Notes: generated by a model not told the origin, from the sequence alone. A stretch of DNA of 33,125 nt from Actinomycetota bacterium (GCA_016871295.1 VFZD01000013.1:1-33125); one strand, 5' to 3'. Shown: positions 1 through 8,248, numbered from the stretch's first letter. Made by a program: numbers and translations.

Positions 1-1
1 G

Positions 2-118
2 GCCGAAAAAATGAAAGTAACGCGCGAGCGGGTTCGGCAGATCGAACAGAAAACACTGGCGCGATTGCGGCACCCGCACAACAGCGCGAATCTCCGGGCG
101 TTCCTCGACCACGATTAG
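2..118 (+). CDS. RNA polymerase sigma factor, RpoD-type, C-terminal fragment
   Basis: This is the last 38 codons of a gene that enters from the left edge and ends at TAG 116-118. The translation contains VTRERVRQIEQKTLARLRHP followed by a short tail ending LRAFLDHD. That is the helix-turn-helix of sigma-70 region 4.2, which recognises the -35 element, and the usual C-terminal 'LRxFLD' ending of primary (group 1/2) sigma factors. The match to the family ending is close, so the type is secure. Whether it is the housekeeping sigma or a close group 2 paralogue cannot be decided from this fragment. The next gene runs in the opposite direction, so the two are convergent. Confidence 0.9.
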   Translation, partial: AEKMKVTRERVRQIEQKTLARLRHPHNSANLRAFLDHD

Positions 119-165
119 TTGTCGAGGCAGCGTCGGGTAAACGACTAGTTGTCGAGGCAGCCTCG
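116..165. repeat. Two copies of a 20-base direct repeat, 30 bases apart
   Basis: The sequence TAGTTGTCGAGGCAGCGTCG at 116-135 recurs at 146-165 with one difference (CCTCG instead of CGTCG at the end). The first copy begins with the stop codon of the sigma factor gene. The repeat fills most of the short gap between two convergent genes. It may be a local duplication; neither copy forms a strong hairpin. Confidence 0.75.
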
Positions 166-172
166 CGACGGA

Positions 173-1342
173 TTATCGGCCGAGATCGATGACGGGCTCC
201 CACTTGCGTGAGGCCCACGAGTTGATCAGCGCCTGTTGAACGCTGACGACATCGACCGCCTCTTTGAAGCCCGGCGTGTAGCGCTCGCCAGTGACAAGTG
301 AGTTCATGAAATTGAGGTCTTCGATCGCCACGAGGTCTTCGAAGCCGATCGTGTTCGCCATGCCGGGTGCGAACGCACCATGAAATGGAAATCGGTCGCC
401 ACCGTAGATCGTTTTGTAGCCCGTGTTGACGCCGTCTTCGCGTTTGTAAAACTGCAGTTCGTTGATCTTTTCAAGGTTCCACGAGAGCGCCCCCTCGGTG
501 CCATAAACCTCGAAGGCATTTTGGCTTTCGGGGCCGACCATCGATCGGCTGGTTTCGAAAGTTCCGGTCGCGCCGTTTTTGAATGTGCAAAGCATCGATG
601 CGAAGTCTTCGTTTTCGACCTCGCCTTTCGGGTCGCTCGCTTTTCCGCGGTCGTAGTGACTGGCCGCACCAGTCGGTAACGGTCGATGCGTGATCGTGTT
701 GTTTTTCATGCCGGTGACCTCGGTGATTTCGCCGACGAGAAAGTGGGCGAGCGAAACCGAGTGACTGAGAATGTCGCTGGTGACGCCGTAACCCGCCTGG
801 GCGAATTTGAAACGCCAGGTCAAGAGCCCCAACTCGTCGCTGCCGTACATCGACAAAAAACGACCGCGGTAGTGGGTGACCCGACCGATCGCGCCGCTTG
901 TGATCAGGTCACGGGCGTGAATCACCAGCGGTGACCACAGATAGTTGTAACCGACACCCGTTTTTGTCGAATGTTTCTTGGCGATTCGAAATGCCTCGAC
1001 CGTTTGTGCCGGCGTGCCACCGATGGGCTTCTCGCCGAAAACCGCTTTTCCCGCGGCGGCTGCGGCCGAGATCATGGGCACATGCAACATGTTTGGCGCG
1101 GTCACCCAGACGGCGTCGACATCTTTGGCGTTGACCGCTGCTTCGAAACCGGGCACTGCACGGGCAAAACCGAAGTCGTTGACCGCTCGGTCGCGTCTGG
1201 ACCGTTCGACATCGGCGCACACCACCAGTTCAGGTTTGAATTTGCAGTCGGGGAAAAGCGAGGCGATGCGCATGGCGGCGCGACTGTGGGCCTGGCCCAT
1301 CCATCCCAAACCCAAGACTGCGATTCCGATTCGTTTTTTCAT
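173..1342 (-). CDS. Gfo/Idh/MocA family NAD(P)-dependent dehydrogenase
   Basis: This 389-residue protein has the two-domain Gfo/Idh/MocA fold. The N-terminal Rossmann dinucleotide motif is GLGWMGQAH (residues 11-19). The family catalytic-lysine motif EKP is at 104-106, and the substrate-domain acid/histidine pair is in SDILSHS (D190, H194). Such enzymes oxidise a ring or sugar hydroxyl to a ketone with NAD(P)+. It is the last gene of a leftward operon iolC > aldolase > iolB > this gene, starting 12 bases after the iolB stop. An inositol or related cyclitol/sugar substrate is therefore likely, for example a scyllo-inositol- or inosose-type dehydrogenase. It is clearly divergent from the canonical IolG-like protein at 16652. 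Family assignment is sure; the exact substrate is inference. Confidence 0.85.
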   Translation of the reverse strand: MKKRIGIAVLGLGWMGQAHSRAAMRIASLFPDCKFKPELVVCADVERSRRDRAVNDFGFARAVPGFEAAVNAKDVDAVWVTAPNMLHVPMISAAAAAGKAVFGEKPIGGTPAQTVEAFRIAKKHSTKTGVGYNYLWSPLVIHARDLITSGAIGRVTHYRGRFLSMYGSDELGLLTWRFKFAQAGYGVTSDILSHSVSLAHFLVGEITEVTGMKNNTITHRPLPTGAASHYDRGKASDPKGEVENEDFASMLCTFKNGATGTFETSRSMVGPESQNAFEVYGTEGALSWNLEKINELQFYKREDGVNTGYKTIYGGDRFPFHGAFAPGMANTIGFEDLVAIEDLNFMNSLVTGERYTPGFKEAVDVVSVQQALINSWASRKWEPVIDLGR

Positions 1343-1354
1343 CTTTGCTCCGTG

Positions 1355-2263
1355 CTATTTGTGGTGAACTCGACCAGTAGATGATGTCATCGGCACGCGT
1401 GGATCTTGCGACTGGGTTTTCCATGAGTCTCGAATCCAATGGTGGCTGGGGTCGTCGCAGAACGCCATGGTTCTTTGGGGTGCCGGGCCGGCGAGCACAT
1501 TGAGAAAGTACATCGGATATTCGGGTGCGGCGATCGTCGGGCCGTGATAACCGGCGGGAAGAATGTAGACATCGCCGTCACGAATCGTGAGCGTGTCGTC
1601 GACCTTGTTGTCGACCGTGTAGGCGTGAAAGTAACCGCGACCCTCTGAGTCGCCGTGATCTGAATTTTGTTTGCCGATGCGGAAGTAATAGATCTCTTCG
1701 TTCATGTTCGGGCAACCGGCGACGCCGTCGTGTCGATGCGGTGGCCACGACGACCAGTTGCCGCCGGGCGTGAGAACTTCGCAGATGATGATTCGGTCGG
1801 CAGATTGAAACGAATCCGGTGTGGCGATGTTGTTCACCTGACGAGTCGCAAAACCTGCACCGCGGGGTTCGACCGGCACCGATGCGGCGCCGCCGTGATG
1901 GGCGGGAAACTCTTTTGACGCGATCGCCGTGCAGACCGCGACTTCGCCCGACTCGGCGGACACCGTGAACTTTGCGCCCACGGGGGCGTAGAACCAATCG
2001 GCAATGGCGGCGAACACGCCGGGCCTGCCCTGAAGACGATATTTTTTTGAGTCGAATCTGACTTCAACTTCAAGACTCGAGAGCGGAACAACAACGGCCT
2101 CGCGATCACCGAGGTCTGTCTCGACGCTTGTCATCGATTTCGAAAACGCGTGGACATCGATGCCGCAATATGTCCATCCCGCGGTTGTTGCGTCGAGGGC
2201 GAGGGGTTTATTCGGTGCAGCGAGCGCCCCGTTCGGAAAGTACCAACTCGACCGAGTAGTCAT
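1355..2263 (-). CDS. iolB: 5-deoxy-glucuronate isomerase IolB
   Basis: This protein of 302 residues, the usual IolB length, is a cupin-type isomerase. It converts 5-deoxy-glucuronate to 2-deoxy-5-keto-gluconate, the step after ring opening in myo-inositol catabolism. Diagnostic stretches are WSSWPPHRHDG (H176 and H178 as probable metal ligands), MNEEIYYFR (E190) and the late cupin segment DGDVYILPAGYHGP. ATG at 2261-2263 gives the standard N-terminus. The gene lies 7 bases downstream of the Cgl0158-like aldolase and 12 bases upstream of a Gfo/Idh dehydrogenase, so it is in the middle of the leftward iol operon. The identification is solid. Confidence 0.95.
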   Translation of the reverse strand: MTTRSSWYFPNGALAAPNKPLALDATTAGWTYCGIDVHAFSKSMTSVETDLGDREAVVVPLSSLEVEVRFDSKKYRLQGRPGVFAAIADWFYAPVGAKFTVSAESGEVAVCTAIASKEFPAHHGGAASVPVEPRGAGFATRQVNNIATPDSFQSADRIIICEVLTPGGNWSSWPPHRHDGVAGCPNMNEEIYYFRIGKQNSDHGDSEGRGYFHAYTVDNKVDDTLTIRDGDVYILPAGYHGPTIAAPEYPMYFLNVLAGPAPQRTMAFCDDPSHHWIRDSWKTQSQDPRVPMTSSTGRVHHK

Positions 2264-2270
2264 CGCTCAA

Positions 2271-3170
2271 TCACGATTCTGGGTGCACCAATCGACCTGC
2301 TCGCGCGATCGAAGCGTCGACATCGTCGTCATACGGAAACAGTAATGGTCGACCCGCGACGAGCCCGATCACATTGGATATTTTCAGGCCTTCACCCCAT
2401 TCGGTGAAAGTTTTGTCGAGGTTTTTGCCAGGGTCGCCGCCGAGCAACAAGATCGGCAAGGTGGTCGACTTGCTGATCGAGATGTGACTTGTCCATCCAG
2501 GGAGCTTCAACCAGGTGTATGCCGAGGTCGAGCCGAGACCTGAGGTGATCGAGATGATCTTGTCGAGACGGTCGGTCGATTTGTCGAGCACGGGAAAACC
2601 GGCGGCGTCTTTGATGTACGGCAATGGTTCGACCAGGCAGACAATTTTTCGTTCGGCGAGTTGACGCATTGCTTCGACGACATATTCGAGGGTTCGACCG
2701 ACGCCTGGGTCGGTGTCTTCAAAGCGCAACAAAACTTTGCCGGCGTCAAGACCAAGGTCGGCGATGCTGTCGGCGTCGTATGCGCTCATCGAGTCGTCAA
2801 GACCCCACTTGGTGCCCAGATAGCCGCCCCGGTTCATGGTGCCAAAGACCAGCTTCGACTCGAGCGCCCCGAGCCAGGCGAGTTCTTCGACGATGTCGGC
2901 ACTTGCCAAAACGCCGTCGACAAGGGGATTGGCCAAACTTCGCACCAAACGATCGAGCAACGAACGACGATCGGCTATCGCGAACGGATTGTTCTCGACA
3001 TCGATGATGCCGCGCGCGGTGTGGTCTGCCGCCACGACAAGCAGACGCCCGTCTTTGCCCACGAGTTTGCGTCGGCGACGAGTCTTCAGCGCCCGCGTGA
3101 ACGACTCGGGGCTTCTCAACCTGGCGTCGATGAGTTCGTCGTATGCTTTGTCGGAAATCGAGTCGGTCAT
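2271..3170 (-). CDS. Cgl0158-family (beta/alpha)8-barrel aldolase, probable IolJ substitute
   Basis: This protein of 299 residues resembles the Cgl0158/LacD-like aldolase family found in actinobacterial inositol clusters. Visible family-like stretches are LLVVAADHTARG near residue 45, a VDGVLASADIVEEL helix, and a late barrel segment LLGGDPG. In Corynebacterium the homologous gene sits beside iolC. By position here (between iolC and iolB) it probably cleaves 2-deoxy-5-keto-gluconate 6-phosphate to DHAP and malonate semialdehyde, the IolJ reaction; this is inference. The ATG at 3170 was chosen because the frame upstream of it runs into the iolC coding region with no aldolase-like sequence. The gap to the iolC stop is 10 bases. 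No classical iolJ is in the window. Confidence 0.8.
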   Translation of the reverse strand: MTDSISDKAYDELIDARLRSPESFTRALKTRRRRKLVGKDGRLLVVAADHTARGIIDVENNPFAIADRRSLLDRLVRSLANPLVDGVLASADIVEELAWLGALESKLVFGTMNRGGYLGTKWGLDDSMSAYDADSIADLGLDAGKVLLRFEDTDPGVGRTLEYVVEAMRQLAERKIVCLVEPLPYIKDAAGFPVLDKSTDRLDKIISITSGLGSTSAYTWLKLPGWTSHISISKSTTLPILLLGGDPGKNLDKTFTEWGEGLKISNVIGLVAGRPLLFPYDDDVDASIARAGRLVHPES

Positions 3171-3180
3171 CTTGTGGTTC

Positions 3181-4131
3181 TCATTCGAGTCGATTTTGTT
3201 CGTCGATGAACGCGCGAAGCATCGGCTCTGTGGGCATGGCGTCGGCGCAGGCGAGTTTCGTCGCGACATAGGCGCCCGCGGCGTTGGCAAACTCGCCGAT
3301 CTGGCGAATCGACCAGTTGTGGATCAAACCGTGGCTCAAAGCGCCGCCGAACGCGTCGCCTGAACCCAAACCGCAAACGAGTTTGATACGACACGGCTCG
3401 ATGCGGATTCGTTCATCTTTTGTAGCCAGCATCACACCGTCGGCGCCGAGTTTCACGATCGCCAAACCTACGCCGTCGGTCAATAGTTTTTCGGCGATCG
3501 CATCGGGTTTGGTGAGGCCGATCGCCATTTCAAATTCGGCACGGTTGCCGACGACGACCGAGCAGTTGGCGATGGCGGCGCGCGCGGCGACGCCGGCCTC
3601 GCGAATCGAGGGCCAGAAACTTGGACGGTAGTCGAGATCGATCACCGTGTGGCTCTTACGCTTGCGTTGTTCGAGCCATTTGAGAGACGACTTGGCCGTC
3701 TCGCCGTGGGCGAGCGCGCATCCGCTCATCCAAAAAACGGCGCAATCGTCGATCAGTTCGGTTGGTATCGAGTCGAAGGCGATCGTTGTATCGGGGGCGT
3801 TGGGTTGACGATGAAAAATCAGTTTCGGGTCTTCGGGTGGGTCGAGCGCGGCAAGCACCACGGGAGTCAGACCGTTCGGCAACTCCGAAACATATTTCGT
3901 GTCGACTTTCCAACTATTCAACTTGTTGACGATGTATTTTCCGAGCGGGTCGGAGCCGACTTTGGTCAGCAGCACGGCGTGGTTGCCGAGTTTCGCCGCC
4001 GCAACCGCAACATTGCTCGGGCTGCCACCGACGCTCTTCGAAAAACTTTGTTCGCCATCGAAAGCTGCGCCCGCCTCGACGCCGTAGAGGTCGATGCTTA
4101 CTCGCCCCACGGCGACGAGAGAGTTTTTCAT
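3181..4131 (-). CDS. iolC: 5-dehydro-2-deoxygluconokinase IolC (PfkB family)
   Basis: This PfkB/ribokinase-fold kinase of about 316 residues phosphorylates 2-deoxy-5-keto-gluconate with ATP. The substrate-site signature GGSPSNVAVAAAKLG lies near residues 36-50, and the ATP/anion-hole signature GLGSGDAFGGALSHG near 255-268 carries the catalytic aspartate. It is the first gene of the leftward iol operon. Two in-frame ATGs exist, at 4137 and 4131. The -10-like box TAAACT (reverse of 4139-4144) lies exactly 7 bases before the 4131 ATG, so a leaderless start at 4131 giving MKNSLVAVGRV is preferred. If the 4137 ATG is used the protein gains only two residues. The gene is divergent from the dehydrogenase gene starting at 4200. 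Confidence 0.93.
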   Translation of the reverse strand: MKNSLVAVGRVSIDLYGVEAGAAFDGEQSFSKSVGGSPSNVAVAAAKLGNHAVLLTKVGSDPLGKYIVNKLNSWKVDTKYVSELPNGLTPVVLAALDPPEDPKLIFHRQPNAPDTTIAFDSIPTELIDDCAVFWMSGCALAHGETAKSSLKWLEQRKRKSHTVIDLDYRPSFWPSIREAGVAARAAIANCSVVVGNRAEFEMAIGLTKPDAIAEKLLTDGVGLAIVKLGADGVMLATKDERIRIEPCRIKLVCGLGSGDAFGGALSHGLIHNWSIRQIGEFANAAGAYVATKLACADAMPTEPMLRAFIDEQNRLE

Positions 4132-4138
4132 CAACATG

Positions 4139-4144
4139 AGTTTA
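4139..4144 (-). promoter_or_regulatory. -10 element TAAACT for the iolC operon (leaderless)
   Basis: TAAACT on the minus strand matches the actinobacterial TAnnnT -10 consensus. It ends 7 bases before the ATG at 4131, so transcription would begin at or next to that codon. No convincing -35 is visible. The same TAAACT plus 7-base arrangement occurs before cysD. Confidence 0.5.
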
Positions 4145-4163
4145 TTCGCGAGGCCAAAATTTA

Positions 4164-4193
4164 TTGCTACTGATCGGCGTGGACGACTAGTTT
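4164..4193 (+). promoter_or_regulatory. Promoter for the 4200 dehydrogenase operon (leaderless)
   Basis: A -10 box TAGTTT at 4188-4193 is followed by 6 bases and then the ATG at 4200, leaving no room for a 5' leader or Shine-Dalgarno site. A weak -35 candidate TTGCTA lies at 4164-4169 with an 18-base spacer. The iolC -10 lies about 45 bases away on the other strand, so a regulator binding between them could control both operons. Confidence 0.55.
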
Positions 4194-4199
4194 TTTGAC

Positions 4200-5198
4200 A
4201 TGCGAATCGCGGTTTTCGGCGCCGGGAGAATGGCTGACATTCGCATCGAGGACATGGTCAAAGACCCACGGGTCACCGACATTGCGATCGTCAACAGGTC
4301 GGCAAAAAATGCCGAGGCGTTGAAGACAAAGCACGGGGTGCGGGTGGTCGCCGAGCAAGATTTCAAAGCCGCAGATTTCGATTCATACATGATCACAACT
4401 GGCACCTCGCACCATGCCTACGCACTTGGCTTGGTAATCGGGGCGAAGAGAAAGATTTTCTGCGAAAAGCCCATTGCCCTCGAACTTGCCGAAACCGACG
4501 AGGTTCTGCGACGGATGCGCGAGGTGGGCGCAGAATTGCAAATTGGTTTTCAACGCAGATTCGACCCACCGATCGCCAAAGCAAAGCAATTGATCGATGC
4601 GGGCAATGTCGGCACGCTCTACCATCTGCGATTCATGTCGAACGACATCGAACCTTCGTCGCGCGAGTTCTTGGCGGGAAGCGGGGGGATCTTTCGCGAT
4701 TTGCATGTGCATGATTTTGACCTCGCCGAATGGTTGTGTGCCGAACCGATCGCCGAGGTTTACGCGACGCGGCGAGTGCGCGAGCACCAGCAATACGCCG
4801 AGTTCGGCGACGGAGATGTCTCGTTGATTCATGCCACGACGAAGTCGGGCGTGCAGATAAGCATCTCGGGTACGCGACACGACCCGCTCGGCCACGATGT
4901 TCGTTTCGAGGTTTTTGGTTCGAAGAACTCGTTGAGTTCGGGTTTCTCGCCGCGCACGCCGCTCAAGTTGTTGGACGACGGCCTTGCAATCGGAGCCGAC
5001 CCGTATCGCGGTTTTGTCGACCGGTTCAGGGCTGCGTTCAGATGCGAGACTTTGGCGTACATCGATTGGCTGAGCGGGGAACGAGACAACCCGTGCGGGC
5101 CGGAGTCGGCACGCAGCGGCATCTGCATTGCGATCGCGTGCGAGATTTCCGATCGCGACAGGCGCGTCGTCGAAGTTTCGGAAGTGCGCGGCTCATGA
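4200..5198 (+). CDS. Gfo/Idh/MocA family dehydrogenase (IolG-like)
   Basis: This protein of 332 residues starts directly with the Rossmann motif MRIAVFGAGRMAD. The catalytic lysine motif EKP is at 89-91, followed by FQRRFDPP, and the substrate-domain motif GGIFRDLHVHDFD (D167, H171) is the pattern seen in inositol 2-dehydrogenases. The reaction is probably NAD+-dependent oxidation of an inositol or related polyol. There is no Shine-Dalgarno sequence; a -10 box 6 bases upstream indicates a leaderless mRNA starting at this ATG. The stop overlaps the start of the next dehydrogenase (ATGA), so translation is coupled. Divergent orientation from iolC places it in the inositol region, but the substrate is not proven. 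Confidence 0.85.
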   Translation: MRIAVFGAGRMADIRIEDMVKDPRVTDIAIVNRSAKNAEALKTKHGVRVVAEQDFKAADFDSYMITTGTSHHAYALGLVIGAKRKIFCEKPIALELAETDEVLRRMREVGAELQIGFQRRFDPPIAKAKQLIDAGNVGTLYHLRFMSNDIEPSSREFLAGSGGIFRDLHVHDFDLAEWLCAEPIAEVYATRRVREHQQYAEFGDGDVSLIHATTKSGVQISISGTRHDPLGHDVRFEVFGSKNSLSSGFSPRTPLKLLDDGLAIGADPYRGFVDRFRAAFRCETLAYIDWLSGERDNPCGPESARSGICIAIACEISDRDRRVVEVSEVRGS

Positions 5199-6199
5199 GT
5201 CGATTCAAGATCGTTCTCGTCGGGCTCGGGCGAATGGGCAGGGTGCACGCCGCGGCGCTGATCAAGTCACAAAGCGTCGATGTAGTCGCCGTTGCCGATC
5301 AGTCGAGCGCATCAATCGAGTCTGCGCGAGAGATGTTTCCGGGTGCCGCAATGTATTCGGATTATCGGCAGGCGTTGCGCCACGCCGGGGCCCACGGTTG
5401 TTTGATCGCTTCGCCGACACCTCTGCATCCGGAGATGGTGCAACAGGCATTGGCCAACTATCTGCATGTGCTCTGCGAAAAGCCACTCGCTTTAGATGTC
5501 GATTTGGCGCGGCAACTGGCCGAGCAGGCGAAGTCGAGGCAACTTCTGTTGCAGATCGGGCACTGGCGCAGGTTTTCGCCGCCATGGCAGAAGGCAAAAC
5601 GGCTGGTCGACGCGGGCGTGATCGGTGATTTGTTGATGATTCGCCTTTCACAGTGGGATGCGAATTCACCGCCCGCGAGTTTTTGCGACGTGAGCGTGAG
5701 TGGTGGTTTGGCGATCGACTGCGGTGTGCACGAATACGACCTCGCCGAATGGTTCTTTGGCGCACCGGTCAAAGCGGTGCGGGCCTGGAATTTGCCGTTG
5801 GTCGAGAGGTCTTTGAAGTCGGTCGGCGATGTCGACAACCTGTGCGCGGTGCTCGAATTCGCCGACGCCCGAACCGCATTCGTCGACCTGTCGCGAAATT
5901 GTCGATACGGTGACGATGTGCGCACCGAGATTCTGGGCAGCCAGGGCGCGGTATTCGTCGATCTGTTGCCGACGGGGCGAACGCGACTCGCGACCAAAGA
6001 CGGCGTGGTCGAAGTCGAGGGATCACAAGTCGCCGATGCAACCGCCGCCGGAGTCGAGAACCAACTCGAGAGTTTCGTCTCGGCTGCGATAAGCGGAAAT
6101 TTCGACGATCTGCCAGACGGTCGGGCGAGCGCCAGATCGACGGAAATTGGCCATGCGGTCACGAGCGCGGCGAAAAGCGCGAAGCGCATGACTGTTTGA
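5195..6199 (+). CDS. Gfo/Idh/MocA family dehydrogenase
   Basis: This 334-residue protein starts at the ATG that overlaps the previous stop codon by four bases (ATGA, 5195-5198). The frame is open further upstream, but that portion is out of register with any family sequence. Motifs are GLGRMGRVH (10-18), CEKPLALD with EKP at 95-97, and GGLAIDCGVHEYDLAEW with D175 and H179 as probable catalytic residues. It is a second dehydrogenase of the same superfamily as its upstream neighbour but not a recent duplicate: the motifs differ (HEYD against HDFD, GHWRRF against FQRRFD). The two may act on successive intermediates or epimers. Followed after one base by a carbohydrate-deacetylase-like gene. Family is sure; substrate is unknown. 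Confidence 0.85.
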   Translation: MSRFKIVLVGLGRMGRVHAAALIKSQSVDVVAVADQSSASIESAREMFPGAAMYSDYRQALRHAGAHGCLIASPTPLHPEMVQQALANYLHVLCEKPLALDVDLARQLAEQAKSRQLLLQIGHWRRFSPPWQKAKRLVDAGVIGDLLMIRLSQWDANSPPASFCDVSVSGGLAIDCGVHEYDLAEWFFGAPVKAVRAWNLPLVERSLKSVGDVDNLCAVLEFADARTAFVDLSRNCRYGDDVRTEILGSQGAVFVDLLPTGRTRLATKDGVVEVEGSQVADATAAGVENQLESFVSAAISGNFDDLPDGRASARSTEIGHAVTSAAKSAKRMTV

Positions 6200-6200
6200 G

Positions 6201-7079
6201 ATGTTCGAGGGTTTCGATAATTCGATCGTCTTGCATCAAGACGATGTCGGCATGTGTCACGGGGCGAATGTCGCGTTCAAAGAACTTTCGTCACTGGGTT
6301 CGATAACCAGCGGTTCTGTCATGGTGCCGTGCCCTTGGTTTATCGAGGCGGCAAAAATCGCGGCTTCAGACTCGCGGCTTGATCTCGGTGTGCATCTGAC
6401 GCTCACGGCGGAAAAAGAGTTTTACCGCTGGCGGCCGATCAGCGACACGAGTCGATCGACTGGGCTGGTTGACGAGCATGGGTTCATGTGGCGCGACGTG
6501 AGTTCGGTGCGTCGCAACGCGAACCTCGACGCGGTGTCGGCGGAGTTGCGGGCCCAGGTCGATCTGGCGCTTGCAAGCGGTTTTGATGTCACTCACCTCG
6601 ACGCCCATATGGGCGCGACGCTGTCACCCGAGTTTTGTCGTATATACATAGAGCTCGGCCTCGACTACAAGTTGCCGATATTGATCACACGAAAATTGTC
6701 GGCTTACGGGCCGAACAACCACATTGTTGGGGTCAGCGACGAGCAGTTTGCACCGTTCGTCAGGATGGCGGGCGAGAAAGGTCTGCCGATTTTCTCGCGC
6801 GTCTTGGAGACGAACTTTTCACGACCGACGGGCCAGCCGCTGGCCGATGACGCGTACCAGCAAATGTTCTCGCAGAAATACGACGGCATGGTTTTTGCGG
6901 CGCTGCACCCGAACGCCCCGGGCGAGGTCGAGACGATCGAACCGCGCCAGTTTCACGTGCGCACCGACGAATACGCGATTTTCAGGTCGGAAGAATATTT
7001 GACTTGGCTGAATCGATCAGAAATCAGGCGAGTAGGCATGCGAGAGATTCGCGACGAGATGCGAAAGTCGATGGTTTAG
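6201..7079 (+). CDS. YdjC/ChbG-family carbohydrate deacetylase-like protein
   Basis: This 292-residue protein has the YdjC/ChbG fold, metal-dependent deacetylases known to act on N-acetylated sugars such as chitooligosaccharides. Visible signatures are LHQDDVGMC with the paired aspartates (14-15), LGVHLTLT (H65) and DVTHLDAHMG (H132, H136), which together make the metal site and catalytic acid. The start ATG follows the previous stop by a single base, so it is in the same operon as two Gfo/Idh dehydrogenases. That context suggests deacetylation or related hydrolysis of an amino-sugar or cyclitol conjugate before oxidation; this is inference. Its last four bases overlap the convergent MFS gene. 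Confidence 0.82.
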   Translation: MFEGFDNSIVLHQDDVGMCHGANVAFKELSSLGSITSGSVMVPCPWFIEAAKIAASDSRLDLGVHLTLTAEKEFYRWRPISDTSRSTGLVDEHGFMWRDVSSVRRNANLDAVSAELRAQVDLALASGFDVTHLDAHMGATLSPEFCRIYIELGLDYKLPILITRKLSAYGPNNHIVGVSDEQFAPFVRMAGEKGLPIFSRVLETNFSRPTGQPLADDAYQQMFSQKYDGMVFAALHPNAPGEVETIEPRQFHVRTDEYAIFRSEEYLTWLNRSEIRRVGMREIRDEMRKSMV

Positions 7080-8248
7080 CGGCTCGCCAACTCGGCTTGC
7101 CGGGCGGGAAAGCATTTGGGAATCAGTTTTGTGCCGAGCAAAACGGTGGCGGCGGTGCACGACAAGAAAACCGGGAAAGTCCAAGTGCCGACACGCTCCA
7201 AAAACTGCCCGGCAAGCCAGGGCAGGGTCGTTGAACTGACGCCGGCCGTGCCGACGATTCGAGCCGTCATTTTGCCCGACAGCGTCGTGCGATTGCCGAT
7301 GAAGCCGAACATCAGCGGAAACTGCGGCGCGGCGGCGATGCCGTAGACGATGGCGCATGGCACTAGTAGCGAGTCAATTCTGAAATAAAGCAGGGCGCAA
7401 ACCGCGATGTTGGCGATCGCGCCGATCTGAATGAACAAAATTCCATGTCCTTTGCGCGCCAAAAAGACCGTGGCGAATCGACCAAGCATGAAGCCGACCC
7501 AATAGGTCGAAGTGAGAACCGCCGCCTCATTTTTTGAAAGGCCGGTCTTGATGCCGTAGGTGAAGATCCAGGTGACGAACGCGACTTCAAGCGCGACATA
7601 ACCGAGGAAGAACATGACGATCATCGCGATTTGCTTTTTGGAGATGTCGACCTCGGTCTCGCGTTTTTCGAGGTGCGGGTCGAGCGGCGCCCGGTGAAAA
7701 ATGACGACCGTGGCGACGATCGAGATCGCCGCGGCGGCGAACCAGTAGGCCAGAGAAGCGTCGCCACGGGTGGCGTCGGAGCCGCGAACGATCAACGGGC
7801 TCAAAATCGCACCGACGCCGAACATCGTGTGCATCAGCGCCAGGCGTGGGCCGACCCTGTCCTTTAGTTCCCAGACGATCAAGGTGTTGCAACCCACATC
7901 GGAGGTCGAGACCGCCGTGCCAAAAAACAAGAACAAAAGTGCAAGCACGAGCCGCATCGAAACGAAAGGAACGAGTGCAAAACAAGTCGCGGCGACGAAG
8001 AGAGAGCAACCGATCAGACGATTGCCGAGACTGCGGTCGTAGCCCCGTGCAAAAATCCGTGTGCCGAGCACATAGCCAAAGCCGTAGGTGACCAAAATGA
8101 TGCCGACTGACGCAATATTCACGCGAACTTGTTCGGCCAGCAACGAAATCGACGGACCGACGAGGCCGAACGCCAAGCCGACCACCAAAAAGACAGCGAA
8201 ATATGCGCGATGAGAGCGAGTCGGTTGGTCAACCATCTGTGCGCTCAC
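7076..8248 (-). CDS. MFS transporter
   Basis: This 390-residue major facilitator has about 12 hydrophobic segments, beginning AYFAVFLVVGLAFGLVGPSI near residue 15. An MFS-like loop ARGYDRSLGNR follows the second helix, and a long central loop (HLEKRETEVDISKKQ) separates the two halves. The GTG at 8246-8248 is chosen because it overlaps the upstream protease stop as GTGA; an ATG four codons later (8236) is the alternative. Coupled translation with a secreted or anchored trypsin-like protease is an uncommon pairing. Substrate unknown; the neighbouring sugar genes suggest a sugar or cyclitol but there is no direct support. The 3' end overlaps the convergent deacetylase gene by four bases. Confidence 0.83.
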   Translation of the reverse strand: MSAQMVDQPTRSHRAYFAVFLVVGLAFGLVGPSISLLAEQVRVNIASVGIILVTYGFGYVLGTRIFARGYDRSLGNRLIGCSLFVAATCFALVPFVSMRLVLALLFLFFGTAVSTSDVGCNTLIVWELKDRVGPRLALMHTMFGVGAILSPLIVRGSDATRGDASLAYWFAAAAISIVATVVIFHRAPLDPHLEKRETEVDISKKQIAMIVMFFLGYVALEVAFVTWIFTYGIKTGLSKNEAAVLTSTYWVGFMLGRFATVFLARKGHGILFIQIGAIANIAVCALLYFRIDSLLVPCAIVYGIAAAPQFPLMFGFIGNRTTLSGKMTARIVGTAGVSSTTLPWLAGQFLERVGTWTFPVFLSCTAATVLLGTKLIPKCFPARQAELASR

